NCBI GenBank assembly: GCA_947172415.1 | Contig: OX359189.1 | Location: forward strand, 3,114,501 to 3,178,500 | Length of the DNA: 64,000 nucleotides | From: Chondrosia reniformis | Taxonomy: Eukaryota > Porifera > Demospongiae > Chondrillida > Chondrillidae | Direction of reading: 5' to 3' | Part shown: piece by piece, positions 11,487 through 21,619 of the stretch | Position numbering within the stretch: position 1 is the stretch's first letter | Layout: each line of letters begins with the position of its first letter | Translations under genes and position numbers: made by a program | Notes under the pieces: model-generated | What the model was told of the DNA's origin: nothing | The model's database searches: none | What the model saw: only the letters and a program-made list of their open reading frames with translations

Positions 11487-13237
11487 CTAAATATGGGACA
11501 CTTGGGGAACAATAAAATTATCTGACATGAACGCTAAATGTACCTTCAGATGGTGTAGTGTGATCTCTATCTCTTTTAGATCTCTTACACACACAGCAAG
11601 CTACAATACATGTAACTATGAATATGCTCCAACTGATTATTAGGAGTGAAACCAACACACCAGATGTAGCTATCCAAGGATTAAATCTAGATCCCTCTGA
11701 AACTGTATACATACCTATAATTATAAATAAGGTTTACTTAAATTCATGAAAGCCGCACTATATATAATTACACAACTAACCACGTGCACTTTCCTCTTCT
11801 GGTGGCACTTCAGAAAGATCTTGCAATCTAAGACCTCCAGAATATCCATAAGAATTGGTAGGACTAAATCCATAGACAAGCACTCCAATACTGGCTGCCT
11901 TATTAAAATGCTTTAATGTTTGTACTCCTCCACTGATTTCCACCTGAGCTCCATACACTTTAGTCACTCCTAGATGTTGGATGGCTGTAAAAGTGACATC
12001 TAATTCTGCAAGCGATTGTCCATTAAGGAATATTTCAGAAGGCTGGAAGAAATCCTTTAAAATGTACAGGTTCATAAAGTGAGTATAGTTCTGTAATCCA
12101 TCAGGTACAGTAGCTAGTGTATAGCTGTTAGCAAATTGCTCAATGGGAGGAATCATTGCCATAAATGGCTCAGAAGAGAGAACTCTATCCACATTTTTTC
12201 CAACAGAAAATTGTAATAAGAGAATTTTCTTGTCTCCCTCAATCCAGCAATAATCTGTACTTGGTATGTCAATGTCTCTGAATTTTCCCTCCTGAAGTGA
12301 AAAGGATGTAGTCAATGTTTGGGTGCAATTGATTTGAACTGTGGTGAAATTCTCTTCTGCCACAATTCTAAATCTATCATAAGCCAGTCTTGTTTTAAGG
12401 GGAACTGTAGCAAACCTCTTACCCCAGTTCTGCACAGGAGGAATCTGTTCCACAAGATGATCACAATATCCAAAGCCAGGAGGTACATATGCACACTGAT
12501 GTCCAGAAATGAGAGAGATAGGTTTATCAGATACCACTTTGGTTCCTGTGAGATCACCATTTTGCCTTATTAGGAGTGAGTCATATTTCTGTAGTGTTAT
12601 TTGCGTAGTAGATCCAGTAGTAGTGAATGCTGAACCAATTGTTGTGTTTGTATTAGGAGTTATGGAGAGAACAGTGTTATGCTCAGATGCAACTATTCCT
12701 ATGTAACAGTCTAATCTTCCTGATGATGCAGTTATTGCAGTGATATACTTGTATGTTTCTGACTCAATTCTAACTGGAGGGAGAGCTAGAAATGCATCTG
12801 CAGTATGTTGTGCCTCATTTGCTCCATACACAACAAGTTTACGATCTCCTTCAGCCTTTACAATAATAGCCTTTCCTCTGTCAGTTGTTGTGAGTAATGC
12901 AAGCGAATGATTGAAATGAAAAGAGTTCACTTGACCTTGCCTTGCAAATCCTTCTTCATAGAAACTTTCAAACTGACTGCTGATAGTGAAGGGTACGGGA
13001 TTATCTTCAGGAGTAGTAACGAAGACGGTGCATGTGAAGGTGGGATCGAGGTGGTTTTCAAAGAACACTAAAGCAAACTCATTTCCTTCGTTACCTTGAG
13101 CTAGATAAAGTATATATAGGTATATGTATATAGGGTATATGCGTAAGTAATATATACGCACGTCATGGCTTACCCCCGCACATTCCAAAGGTGGCGAAGA
13201 GTAAGACTATAATTTTTTCATAGCCCTCAATAGCCAT
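11487..13237 (-). CDS. IgGFc-binding-domain type I membrane protein, copy 2
   Basis: Exons 13174-13237, 11781-13100, 11544-11714 and 11487-11521 give 529 residues. Exon 2 (1320 nt) and exon 3 (171 nt) are exactly the length of those in copy 1. Exon 1 again is a signal peptide (MAIEGYEKII, then VLLFATFG). The ectodomain ends in YGFSPTNSYGYSGGL; the membrane helix and KRSKRDRD stop-transfer follow. The last exon is 6 nt shorter but in frame. Most differences from copy 1 are single substitutions with the frame kept throughout, which argues that both genes are under selection. Likely a cell-surface receptor or adhesion protein; the ligand is unknown. Confidence 0.8.
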
Positions 13238-13309
13238 ATCTTATAGTTTAGCTACAAAGTCGCACACTATAAATCCGTAATTCTCCTTTATTATGTAATA
13301 ATATCGTAC

Positions 13310-13490
13310 TAATATAACTTGCAATGACGTCAGGCAAATGGCGGAAGCGACTTATCCGATATTGCGCTGAACTTGACAGGCAGTCGCACAGAGAGTGAGC
13401 AGTATATAAAGCATTTGAGGCGTCGACTGTCGAAAAGAATAGCTCCAGCGGCAATTGCGCAATCGAGGTGGGGACGACAAAGCTATTACA
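13310..13490 (-). promoter_or_regulatory. Promoter of IgGFc-domain gene copy 2
   Basis: Matches 8220-8420. The CRE palindrome TGACGTCA is at 13325-13332, followed by CAAATGGCGGAAGCGACTT. Copy 2 lacks a ~45-bp segment present in copy 1 between CGCAC and the next block, so the spacing differs. Confidence 0.5.
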
Positions 13491-14111
13491 TGGCTCGCCT
13501 TTTACGGATCTAAGAAGTACACTAACAATTGTAATCGTCCAATTTCGTAAACGTTTTTCTATATGTGCATATTAATGTTTATTATATGTACTTATCTTTA
13601 TTTGTCATCAAAGTCAACTATATCTTCTGCTCATTTTTGAGCCATCGAAAGAGACAGTTCGATAAGTCTCAGAAAGAACCTCCCAAAAGATATTTTCGAC
13701 ACAATTAGAATCTTTATATAATTAGGTAGTATAAGCTGCATGATCAGTGATTCATGAACATGTTTTTATAGAAGCCATAAACATTTTATGATATTAAGTC
13801 ACACACAAGCATATATATGGCTCATTTGGCAGACTAATGACCTAAGGCGTCTTTCGAATTGTCAAGAGAAAAAAAAGTGGGAAGTACAAGTTAATAGAAG
13901 CATTCAATAAATGAACTTTAAAGTGAGAATGACAGTGCTGCAACAGTGACTATATATATAGCACATCTAGAAAAGTAATGCAATGAGGCTAACGATACAG
14001 CAGTGGCATATGTAATTGAATTTAAGCTTTACCATACACATCAATTAATGAAAAAGGAGTGGGTGGGGTAAAATCCAGAGTCAAATGACAAAACATCAAT
14101 TAATGTTTGGG

Positions 14112-14178
14112 CACATCATCCTGTATCATCCTGCATCATCCCGCATCATCCCGCATCATCCCCATCATCCCGCATCAT
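14112..14178 (+). repeat. 10-bp minisatellite, shorter allele of 9015-9140
   Basis: About 6-7 units of GCATCATCCC with the same flanks as the array in block 1 (TTTGGGC and GATGTACCCAAAC). It is the paralogous array with fewer units. Confidence 0.9.
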
Positions 14179-14339
14179 GATGTACCCAAACACATGCAGA
14201 AGTGATCATATGATGCATATATGTAAATCTAAAATTTCAGTATATATACGCCACTTCTGTATGATTAGCCTTAGCACATGATCACTGCAATGTCCTTTAT
14301 TCCAGGTAAGTCACTGTTGCGAGCACTGCTATTAAACAT

Positions 14340-14880
14340 CTTTATTAAAAATGTTTTGTTCAATAACTACATATGTAACAGCTATTTAAGTAACTGTAAA
14401 AACTAAATGGACACTAATGGATATAATGGAACCTTAAATTGAACTGTATGTGGATAGCATGCATGATTGCATTGTATAGCATCTAAAGACACCAGCAAAT
14501 TGACTGTTGCAGTATGTGTATATTATAGAAAAGGCATATCATCTCTCCTATTGGAGAATTTGCTTTAATATGACTTTAATAGTATAATGAGTTGATTTAC
14601 ATATATCAAAAATCCATAATATTTTTCTTCTACAAGTTACCATACTACATATGAGGGCATTTTGCATAATATAGCACTGGTATGTGTCACAGAAATATAC
14701 TGAGTGCAATTTCTATATATATATATATAGCATAGAGTTACTTTCTTGTATAATAAAGTGGTTATCCTATATATACAGTGCAACTTACAAAATACCCCAT
14801 ATATGGTAATCTAATATAAACAATTATATGTATATATACTTGTGTATTATACTTAGAAAATACATATATACAAATACTGT
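14340..14880. other. Intergenic A+T-rich spacer
   Basis: Between the two duplicated regions. It holds short TATATA runs (about 14714-14728) and no gene, RNA gene or recognised repeat that I can support. Confidence 0.4.
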
Positions 14881-14883
14881 ATA

Positions 14884-15130
14884 TGATTCAAGGATTCACA
14901 GAAGATCAAGATAAAAATAAAGCAAAAGACAAAGACTCGGATCACTGATGAAGGGTGGAATTCCCAGAAACGGCTGGCTGACCCAGTGGAGAAGAAGATG
15001 AAGGAAAAAGAAGGAAGAAAAGACTCCTGTATCTTCATCCAAAGCTCTCTTCAGGTTTAGTTCCCCTATAGGCTCTTTTACAGAATAGGCATAGCATGTA
15101 GTAATATGGTATCTTAGACGTTTCATATGT
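14884..15130 (+). mobile_element. Hammerhead-bearing short repeat (~245 bp)
   Basis: Near full-length member of a dispersed family. It opens GGATTCACAGAAGATCAAG, carries a hammerhead core at 14939-14984, then a purine-rich stretch, TGTATCTTCATCCAAAGC, TTTAGTTCCCCTATAGGCTC and CAGAATAGGCATAGCATGTA. The copy at 62364-62610 aligns end to end. No protein is encoded. A short non-coding repeat with a type I minimal hammerhead fits the retrozyme/Penelope-terminal-repeat class (inference). Confidence 0.7.
14939..14984 (+). ncRNA. Hammerhead ribozyme-like core
   Basis: Order of parts: stem I left arm GGATCA, core CTGATGA (14945-14951), stem II GGG...CCC closing a short loop, core GAAA (14967-14970), self-complementary stem III region, stem I right arm TGACCC. 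Stem I pairs TCA/TGA, then one A-C mismatch, then GG/CC. The cleavage triplet position reads GGC rather than GTC, so this copy may be weak. The copy at 62416 has GTC. Confidence 0.55.
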
Positions 15131-15609
15131 AGGTATCATAATGCATGCATTAGGTTAATTCCGTATATTGTGCATTATATATAATATGTAGATACATAAG
15201 CATGTAGTGTTAACTGCAAATTTATACAAACATTTCAAACAAAAAGTAAAGAGTTATGCCTTGCTGATTGATATTCATACGCATAATTTGTTTGATCTAT
15301 TCTTCTATAATCATATGCAAGCATACAGTAATTAATTAACATATAAATGACCTCATTGACAAATTAATATGATGAAAAAATACAAAAAATTCTTTAAATG
15401 TATATATTTTCAAACAGATCATATATGCATAACACTGGCGTATAAATATATATATCAAACAGTGGAATATATCTTGGTTTTATAGCTGTATAACATATTA
15501 TATAATTAACCAAGTGATAGTAATGTTTATATCTGATTAATGTTTCCTGATCACCTGCATGCACTACACAGAAAAAGCAAATTCGGACTGGAGTTAAATT
15601 TTTACTTTG

Positions 15610-18600
15610 TTATTGTTCTTCTTCAAATTCCGACTCTTCATGAGAGAATGGGGTCTCATCTTCCTCGGTATTATCTTGACCACTTTCACATGGAACTCCA
15701 GCTTTCAAAACATGAATATTCCAAAATGGAAAATCTTCAATTTGATTTACTGCATTCCCTGCTTTATTTGCCTTCTTGTTTAAGTTTTCAAAAGCTTTAT
15801 TCATTCTTTCTCTCTGTGATTCTCTGAAGTTTCTCCATCTATCTTTGATACCCTTTGGAATAGGGAAATACATGTATCCATGGTATGTTGTGATGATCCC
15901 AATTTGTATAACAACAGCTGATATAGAAAGTATACTGGCTACTTTAGATACAGAAGGTGTCATGTTTAGACCAACAAGAACACTTGTTACAAAAATATTT
16001 AACAGAGAAAGGGTTTCATTGTTTTCTATATTTCTTAGCCATTTTGCTATATTCCTACATTTCTTTCTAAAGCTTTTATCTTTGGTTGTACCAACTTGAC
16101 TGGTGCGATGACTGGTGGTAATAATCTGTTTGCGGAAGGGCCTTACTACATGTATTTCCAAGAAGAAGAATCCAACCATGAAAATAAATACAAGCAATGC
16201 AAAGGTTTCTATTGGTAATACAATGTGTAACATGAGAAAAATCACTCTAATTATCAAACTCAGTCCAAACCAGAAGCCAAGTGGCCAGCGATAAGCTCCA
16301 TGGAACACATCAAGAAAGTGGCTGAACCATAAGCTTCTAATGCACATTCTTCTGAGTAGGTCACCAAACAGTGTGACTACAGTAAATGGAATGAGGTAGA
16401 GAAGAGAGGCTATCACTGCAACTAATCCTAAAGCCAAGTGCTTCCCTTGGAAGTACAGAAGGGTTGGTTGATAGAGCCATCGTGGTGAAGGGGTGCTAGA
16501 ATCATGAGTGTAGACATTTGTGTATCTGAGAGCAGTGATGATGGCGCCTGTCAGACTGGTGTAAGTTAGCATCATCAGTGTAGCTAGTACAGGTACAGCT
16601 CTTTTAGCTACAAAGTCTACCTTAAATATCCTGAAATTATACTTGTGTGCCCCAATGATGATGATAACCACAAGTGAGAAGAGATAAATTGGAAAGACAA
16701 ACTGAAACATGACTTTTGCAAGCTCATCCATTCCATCATAAAAACAAGTTCCACTTGCACTTCCAAAATTTAGAATAGAAATTATGCTGTAAAATGGTTC
16801 GCCAGCTTGTTCCTGCAGGATGTCGTCATAAAGGTATATAATATTTGCATAGAGACTGATACCATTAATGGTCCCTTGTACTATTGTCAAGTTAAATAAG
16901 AAGAGAAGAGCAATGAGTAGCGGTCCAACAATAGCATAGAAGAGAGCGATCAGGTACCAAGGTCCATGGCATTTTGTACACTTGAATCCTCTAAAGACAG
17001 AACTGTATCCTTGTGGACATTTGCTGCATAAGAAGCCTTGACGTAAATTCACACACTGATCATTTACTCCTTCCGTTAATTTTTGTAGAGTAGTACCTGA
17101 CTCGGCAAGAAGTTGGTTGCAGAAGAAGAAAGGGCATTGATCTGAAAAATATAGCTTTCCTTCTAAGAATCCTAGCCAAAAGTGTTCTGTGGTTTGTTTG
17201 TAAAGGACTTTGTCTTCCTTTGAGCTAATGATACAGCTAAATCCATTCAAACTAAAGAATGTGTTACAAGTGCATGTTAATCTGTTTGAAATATTTATTC
17301 TTTGTAAGCCAATAGGGCAATATTCAAATAAATGTATATTTGCTTTGTGGAAAATAGAAAAATCTTTGTCACTGTTTTCAACTGTAGCAAATGATATTTC
17401 AAGACTTTGATGTATTTGATAAGTGAGAACATTTTTACATTCTCTGTCAACTAACACAATTTGCTTGTTTTGTTGGTCAATGGAATTAACAACTTCAACT
17501 TCTCTATCCTTAATTATTGCACCTATATCACCTACAATTGCAACTAAAAATGTTAAATTTTGCCCTGCATACACTGTGAAATTTGTTTCATGGTCGCAAA
17601 ACCACAGACTTTTATTTAGCTTACTATCATCATTGCAAAAACAAATTTGGTAAGGTGGAGACTTTATATCACCTTCTATCCATTCATGCCTAGATGCAAT
17701 AACAGATGTTTCTATATGATTTTCATGAAATGTTTGGTTGACAACTGTCAGACCAGTTGATGTCTCCATTGTACAATTTTGCAAATGGCCATTAAAAATT
17801 TTGAAAGAACCTTTTTCAAGGAAGCCAGTTATATGAATTGTTGACATGCCTTCATATATTTCTTGTTCACTCCATAATTTTCCATCTTTCTTTACTAACT
17901 GATAGAAGCAAAGACCATTGCATTCTCTATGGTAAATAATACAATTTAGTATAATGATTATAATAATATACTTGACTATCTTCATGGGAATTCGGGATAT
18001 ATGGCCATAGGTATCCCATAGGATCAACCAAAATGCCTTCGGTTGATTGACCTGCATGTACTAAAACAACAGAAGAGTCATCTAATAGAATCCTTGAATT
18101 AAATGTCATTTTAATTCCAATAAAACTGCTTTTATGGCCAGCTGCTGCAAAGTTTTCTATTCTGTTAGTACCGTGCATATGAACAATACTTTCTTCCAAA
18201 ATCAGTCCAATGCCATCTCCAGTAAAAACAGATACATTATGCATATAAATATAGAACTGCTGGAAATTCTTAATTGTTATTATTTTGGGATTGAGGCTAG
18301 CAGTATCAAAATCTGTAAAACATTTTTTTATGTTAAAGGTACAATTGGCCAAGATTAATGTGGGCTTTCTTAATTCATATAAGTTATTAATTGTAGGCCA
18401 ACTATACCATTTAGGTGGAATGAATCTGGCAGAGAAATATGTTAAATATTGGCAACTCTTGTCGTGCTTTATTTCTGTGTTTTGAATAGTAATCCTTGCA
18501 AGCATGGGAATGTTTTTATTCCTAAAAAAGTTGAAATTGGTAACCTCACTGTAATTAAATGTTAATGATATTGGCATGCTTATTGTGCAATTATCAATTA

Positions 18601-19498
18601 GCATTATCACAAGTGGATCTCTGGCTTGCTGTAAGCCATTAGTAGTTGAAATTTCCACTCTGATTGCATCAATATCTTGTGTTGGCCTACTTAATACATA
18701 GTCATTATAGGTGAATGTGGAATTCACAATCTTCACGTTAGCAAGCCCAAACTGGTTGATTTGCATAAAGAACATGGGCCAGAAACCAAAAAACCAACAA
18801 CTGTCAATTGAGATTTCCATAGAATCATATATTAAAGGCTTAAAGTTAAAATGATAATATATCACAATACCCTTTATATTCCAAAATTCGGTCTGTTGAA
18901 TATTTATTGACAGGATTTTTGATTCAATACTTCTATCTGTCACACCCAATATAAATGTTATCAAGAATTCTCCTGAAAATGTTGTTTCTTGTATATTTAT
19001 AATTCCAGTGATTTCAAAAAATGCAACATTGGCAGCAGAAGACGTAAACCACTTTATATTTTTCATTGTTAGATTATGCACATGCGAAATAGATAAATGT
19101 AATTCATATATGACCTTGTAATCTAAATCTCTGAAAAAATACATTTTCAAATTTTCAATTATAATGTTTTTTGAATAATCAATCACCAGGTGATATAGAA
19201 AATGAATGCTACTCTTTAAATAATGTTCTCCTTTAATTTTGACATTTTGTGCTCTTTTAATCTCAATATTTCTCTTTGTTATGAAATGCTCACCTTCAAG
19301 AAAAAACCATGTTACATCAGATGTTGAGAATATACTGTTATTCTTTTGATAGTATCCATCAATTGTGTCACAGGGTGTCCTATTCTGACAACTCGTTTGA
19401 TAATTGGGAGTGACCCAGAAGGTATAACCTAGTGACTCATTGACAACACAGCAACAAACAGCAAGCAATACTAATAGCAAGGTTGTGGTTTTATACAT
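15610..19498 (-). pseudogene. Large beta-helix/Cys-rich polytopic membrane protein, copy 1 (frame lesion)
   Basis: Read on the minus strand, the start is MYKTTTLLLVLLAVCCCVVN, a signal peptide. A Met 14 codons upstream is not shared with copy 2. Next come ~500 residues rich in Asn, Ile and short beta-strand repeats (IKRAQNVKIKG, IIIENLKMYF), like a right-handed parallel beta-helix. A second ectodomain part ends in a Cys-rich module (CSKCPQGYSSVFRGFKCTKC). About nine membrane segments follow, with the loop FLDVFHGAYRWPLGFWFGL, and then an acidic tail (NTEEDETPFSHEE). The frame shifts between about 17927 and 17945, where copy 1 carries ~10 extra bases relative to copy 2 and runs into TAG; downstream the frame is open for ~770 codons. 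So the locus is either a recent pseudogene, two shorter genes, or affected by an assembly error. I know no named family; polytopic proteins with this architecture are expanded in early animals. Role: probably cell-surface recognition. Confidence 0.6.
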
Positions 19499-19668
19499 GA
19501 TCTTACTTGTTCCTGTTGACTGGCCCTTTCTACGTTTCACTGCTCTTTTATAGTAATTTCCCTATTATGTTATTGGTATGTGGGTACCTTTTATACATTT
19601 ACATACATGTAGTATGTCAATATAAATTGTACATATGTGTAGATATATATTTATAGTAGTATACAGCG

Positions 19669-19945
19669 GGCCCTCGTTTAACCGACACTGTTTGTTTCAG
19701 TAAAAACGTCAGATAAATCAGGTGTCAGATAAAAAAAGAGTTGCGAAATAATAAGGTAGGGGAACCTTAAGCGCGAATAGTCAAATATCGCTGACGGTTG
19801 ATCGTTTTTCTGCCATTCTCTGAAACTTTCTTAATTTACTCCGCAACTTTCGGATAATAAAAATATATACACACCTAAATCCCTTTCGGAAATTAGTGTC
19901 GAATACGGCTAAACCAAGGTCGGATCTACGAGGGCCTAAAGTATT
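19669..19945. mobile_element. Small MITE with GGCCCTCG inverted ends
   Basis: Left end CAGCGGGCCCTCGTTTAACC and right end, on the other strand, TTTAGGCCCTCGTAGATCCG are imperfect inverted repeats. Ends of the type CAG...CTCG.TTAACCGAC are typical of pogo/Tigger-type elements. The inside (CAGTAAAAACGTCAGATAAA and a relative) has no protein. The paralogous spacer near 33.4 kb does not contain it. Confidence 0.5.
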
Positions 19946-20355
19946 ACGAGGAATACTGTATGTAATTAATTTGATTTGATTTGATAGATTTTTGATTGAA
20001 TTATTAGACTGGAACTCCACTTACTCCGGGGGACTACTTTTCAGGGAGGCCGTAGCAATACATACATTGATACAACATATAAACACATATACAGTAAATC
20101 GGTCATTAAATTAGTCAGTAATTGGTTTGTTATCTGTTCAGTGGGCAGTGTTTGTTGTCGGGGTGCTGTAACTGAAAACCTGCTGCCATGGCCTGGGCTT
20201 GAACTTGTGATATCCCAATTAATGTTTTCATAACCAAAATCTATGCGTATATAGTGTTGTAAGCGTTTATACAGTACTTACGCAGTAAAGTACAGATCTT
20301 ACATGTACAATTAAGTCTACATATAAATGTATAGAGTTCCACAAATTTACAGGGC

Positions 20356-20456
20356 ATTAGAGAGTACGGAGTAGTGCCCGAAAAAACATGGCCGCCCTAT
20401 CTAATGTATTAGCAAGCAAACCTCATAAGTCACCAACGAAGCGATTTTCGGTCATA
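20356..20456 (+). repeat. Dispersed repeat family, copy 2, left part
   Basis: Matches 1768-1860 and 51930-52030 (GCCCGAAAAAACATGGCCGC, GTATTAGCAAGCAA, GCGATTTTCGGTCATA). It is interrupted here by the LINE fragment; the right part resumes at 21285. Confidence 0.6.
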
Positions 20457-21120
20457 GTAATAATAATGATGATGATTGTTTATTATAGTGACCTGCTATA
20501 CAAATCTGAAATCAGTAAAAACAGCCCAACCACAAGGGTTTACAAGTCACATTGAAGACATCTGCAACTGACTAACTTGGGGAGGGGGAAAATTAATTGT
20601 ATGTGTTTTTAAAACTACATAAACTAGGTGACTGATTTGTGCTGCAAGTACATGAGATAAATACAGTTGGTGATTTGTTTATTAGGGCATGAGAGGATAT
20701 AGAGGCATTTCTGCATATTGTTTAGAGAATAGATATAGAGGCATTTCTGTATATTGTTTAGAGAATATAAATAAGGGTTAATAATATTGCATTCATTAAA
20801 TAATTTACATCTTAAATTGTGAAAGATGGAGCATTTGGTGATAAAATGGGTGGCATCCAACAGACACACAGACCCGATCCTCCAATGCCACCTTAGGAAG
20901 GATGGTTCTGCCCTTTTCAATCTGCAGTGGCAAGCATCCACGCCTCAGGGCAGTCAAGACTCTTCTCCTTTCCGTCACATACTCCTCAGCAGATGGGCAC
21001 CCTTTTACCAGCCTCCCCCCCAGACTCACTGTCACTTCCTATCTTATTTATGGCTTTGTACAAATTATTGAAAGCTATATTATTAAAGTAAATCTAAAAA
21101 AGCCTGTCTACTATTAGCAG
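20457..21120 (-). mobile_element. Truncated LINE, minus strand, inside a repeat
   Basis: On the minus strand: coding remnant at about 21035-20640, then the untranslated tail and (ATC/ATT)n at 20457-20475. The frame is broken near 20870-20940: RRVLTALRRGCLPLQIEKG is in one frame and the downstream HFITKC zinc-knuckle region in another. A 36-bp tandem duplication codes twice for a NN(I/M)QKCLYI-like peptide. Its tail matches the LINE at 500-1493. It split the dispersed repeat (20356-20456 / 21285-21480). Confidence 0.65.
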
Positions 21121-21284
21121 GGACACAGGTATAATGATATTGGAGGGATTTGACAAATTGTGTTGATCCAGTTCAGCCATCACGCTATGTATATGTTAGT
21201 ATATACCAATTATCAATTAGTCTGGAACTTATTTTTGACAAGTAAATGAATATCTTCTTAGGTAGACGTGAACTTTCTAAATTG

Positions 21285-21480
21285 TTTCGAGGCTCTACAC
21301 GCTCTACATGCAGCATTCAAAAAGTAGCTAACCAGGAATAGGCCCATGCATTTCCAAAATTCATTTCTTCTTTTATTGAATGGACTAGCGCTATAATGCG
21401 AACTTGTGCGAGCATGTACAAGTTATAAATCGTCATAAATATTTCCGAACTAGGGACTAGACAGCCCTAAGTCCGAATAC
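21285..21480 (+). repeat. Dispersed repeat family, copy 2, right part
   Basis: Continues the copy at 20356: CTCTACACGCTCTACATGCA, then CAGGAATAGGCCCATGC, then GAACTAGGGACTAGACAGCC, in the order seen at 1840-2010. Confidence 0.6.
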
Positions 21481-21619
21481 GCTCTACAAGAAGCATGCTA
21501 ATTGTGAAAAGCGAAAAGTGGGTCTCCTATCTGAGACGTTATTTTGTGATTTTCGCCAAAAAAAACTTACAAAACTAATTCCAGTAATTTTAACAAGAAT
21601 AATGGAGAATACAAGCAAA

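Noticed and set aside
15776-17653. Plus-strand frames opposite the large membrane protein (repeated at 24506-26374)
   Set aside because: They occur in both duplicates only because the coding strand is conserved; hydrophobic codons read backwards yield Phe/Leu-rich frames without family resemblance.
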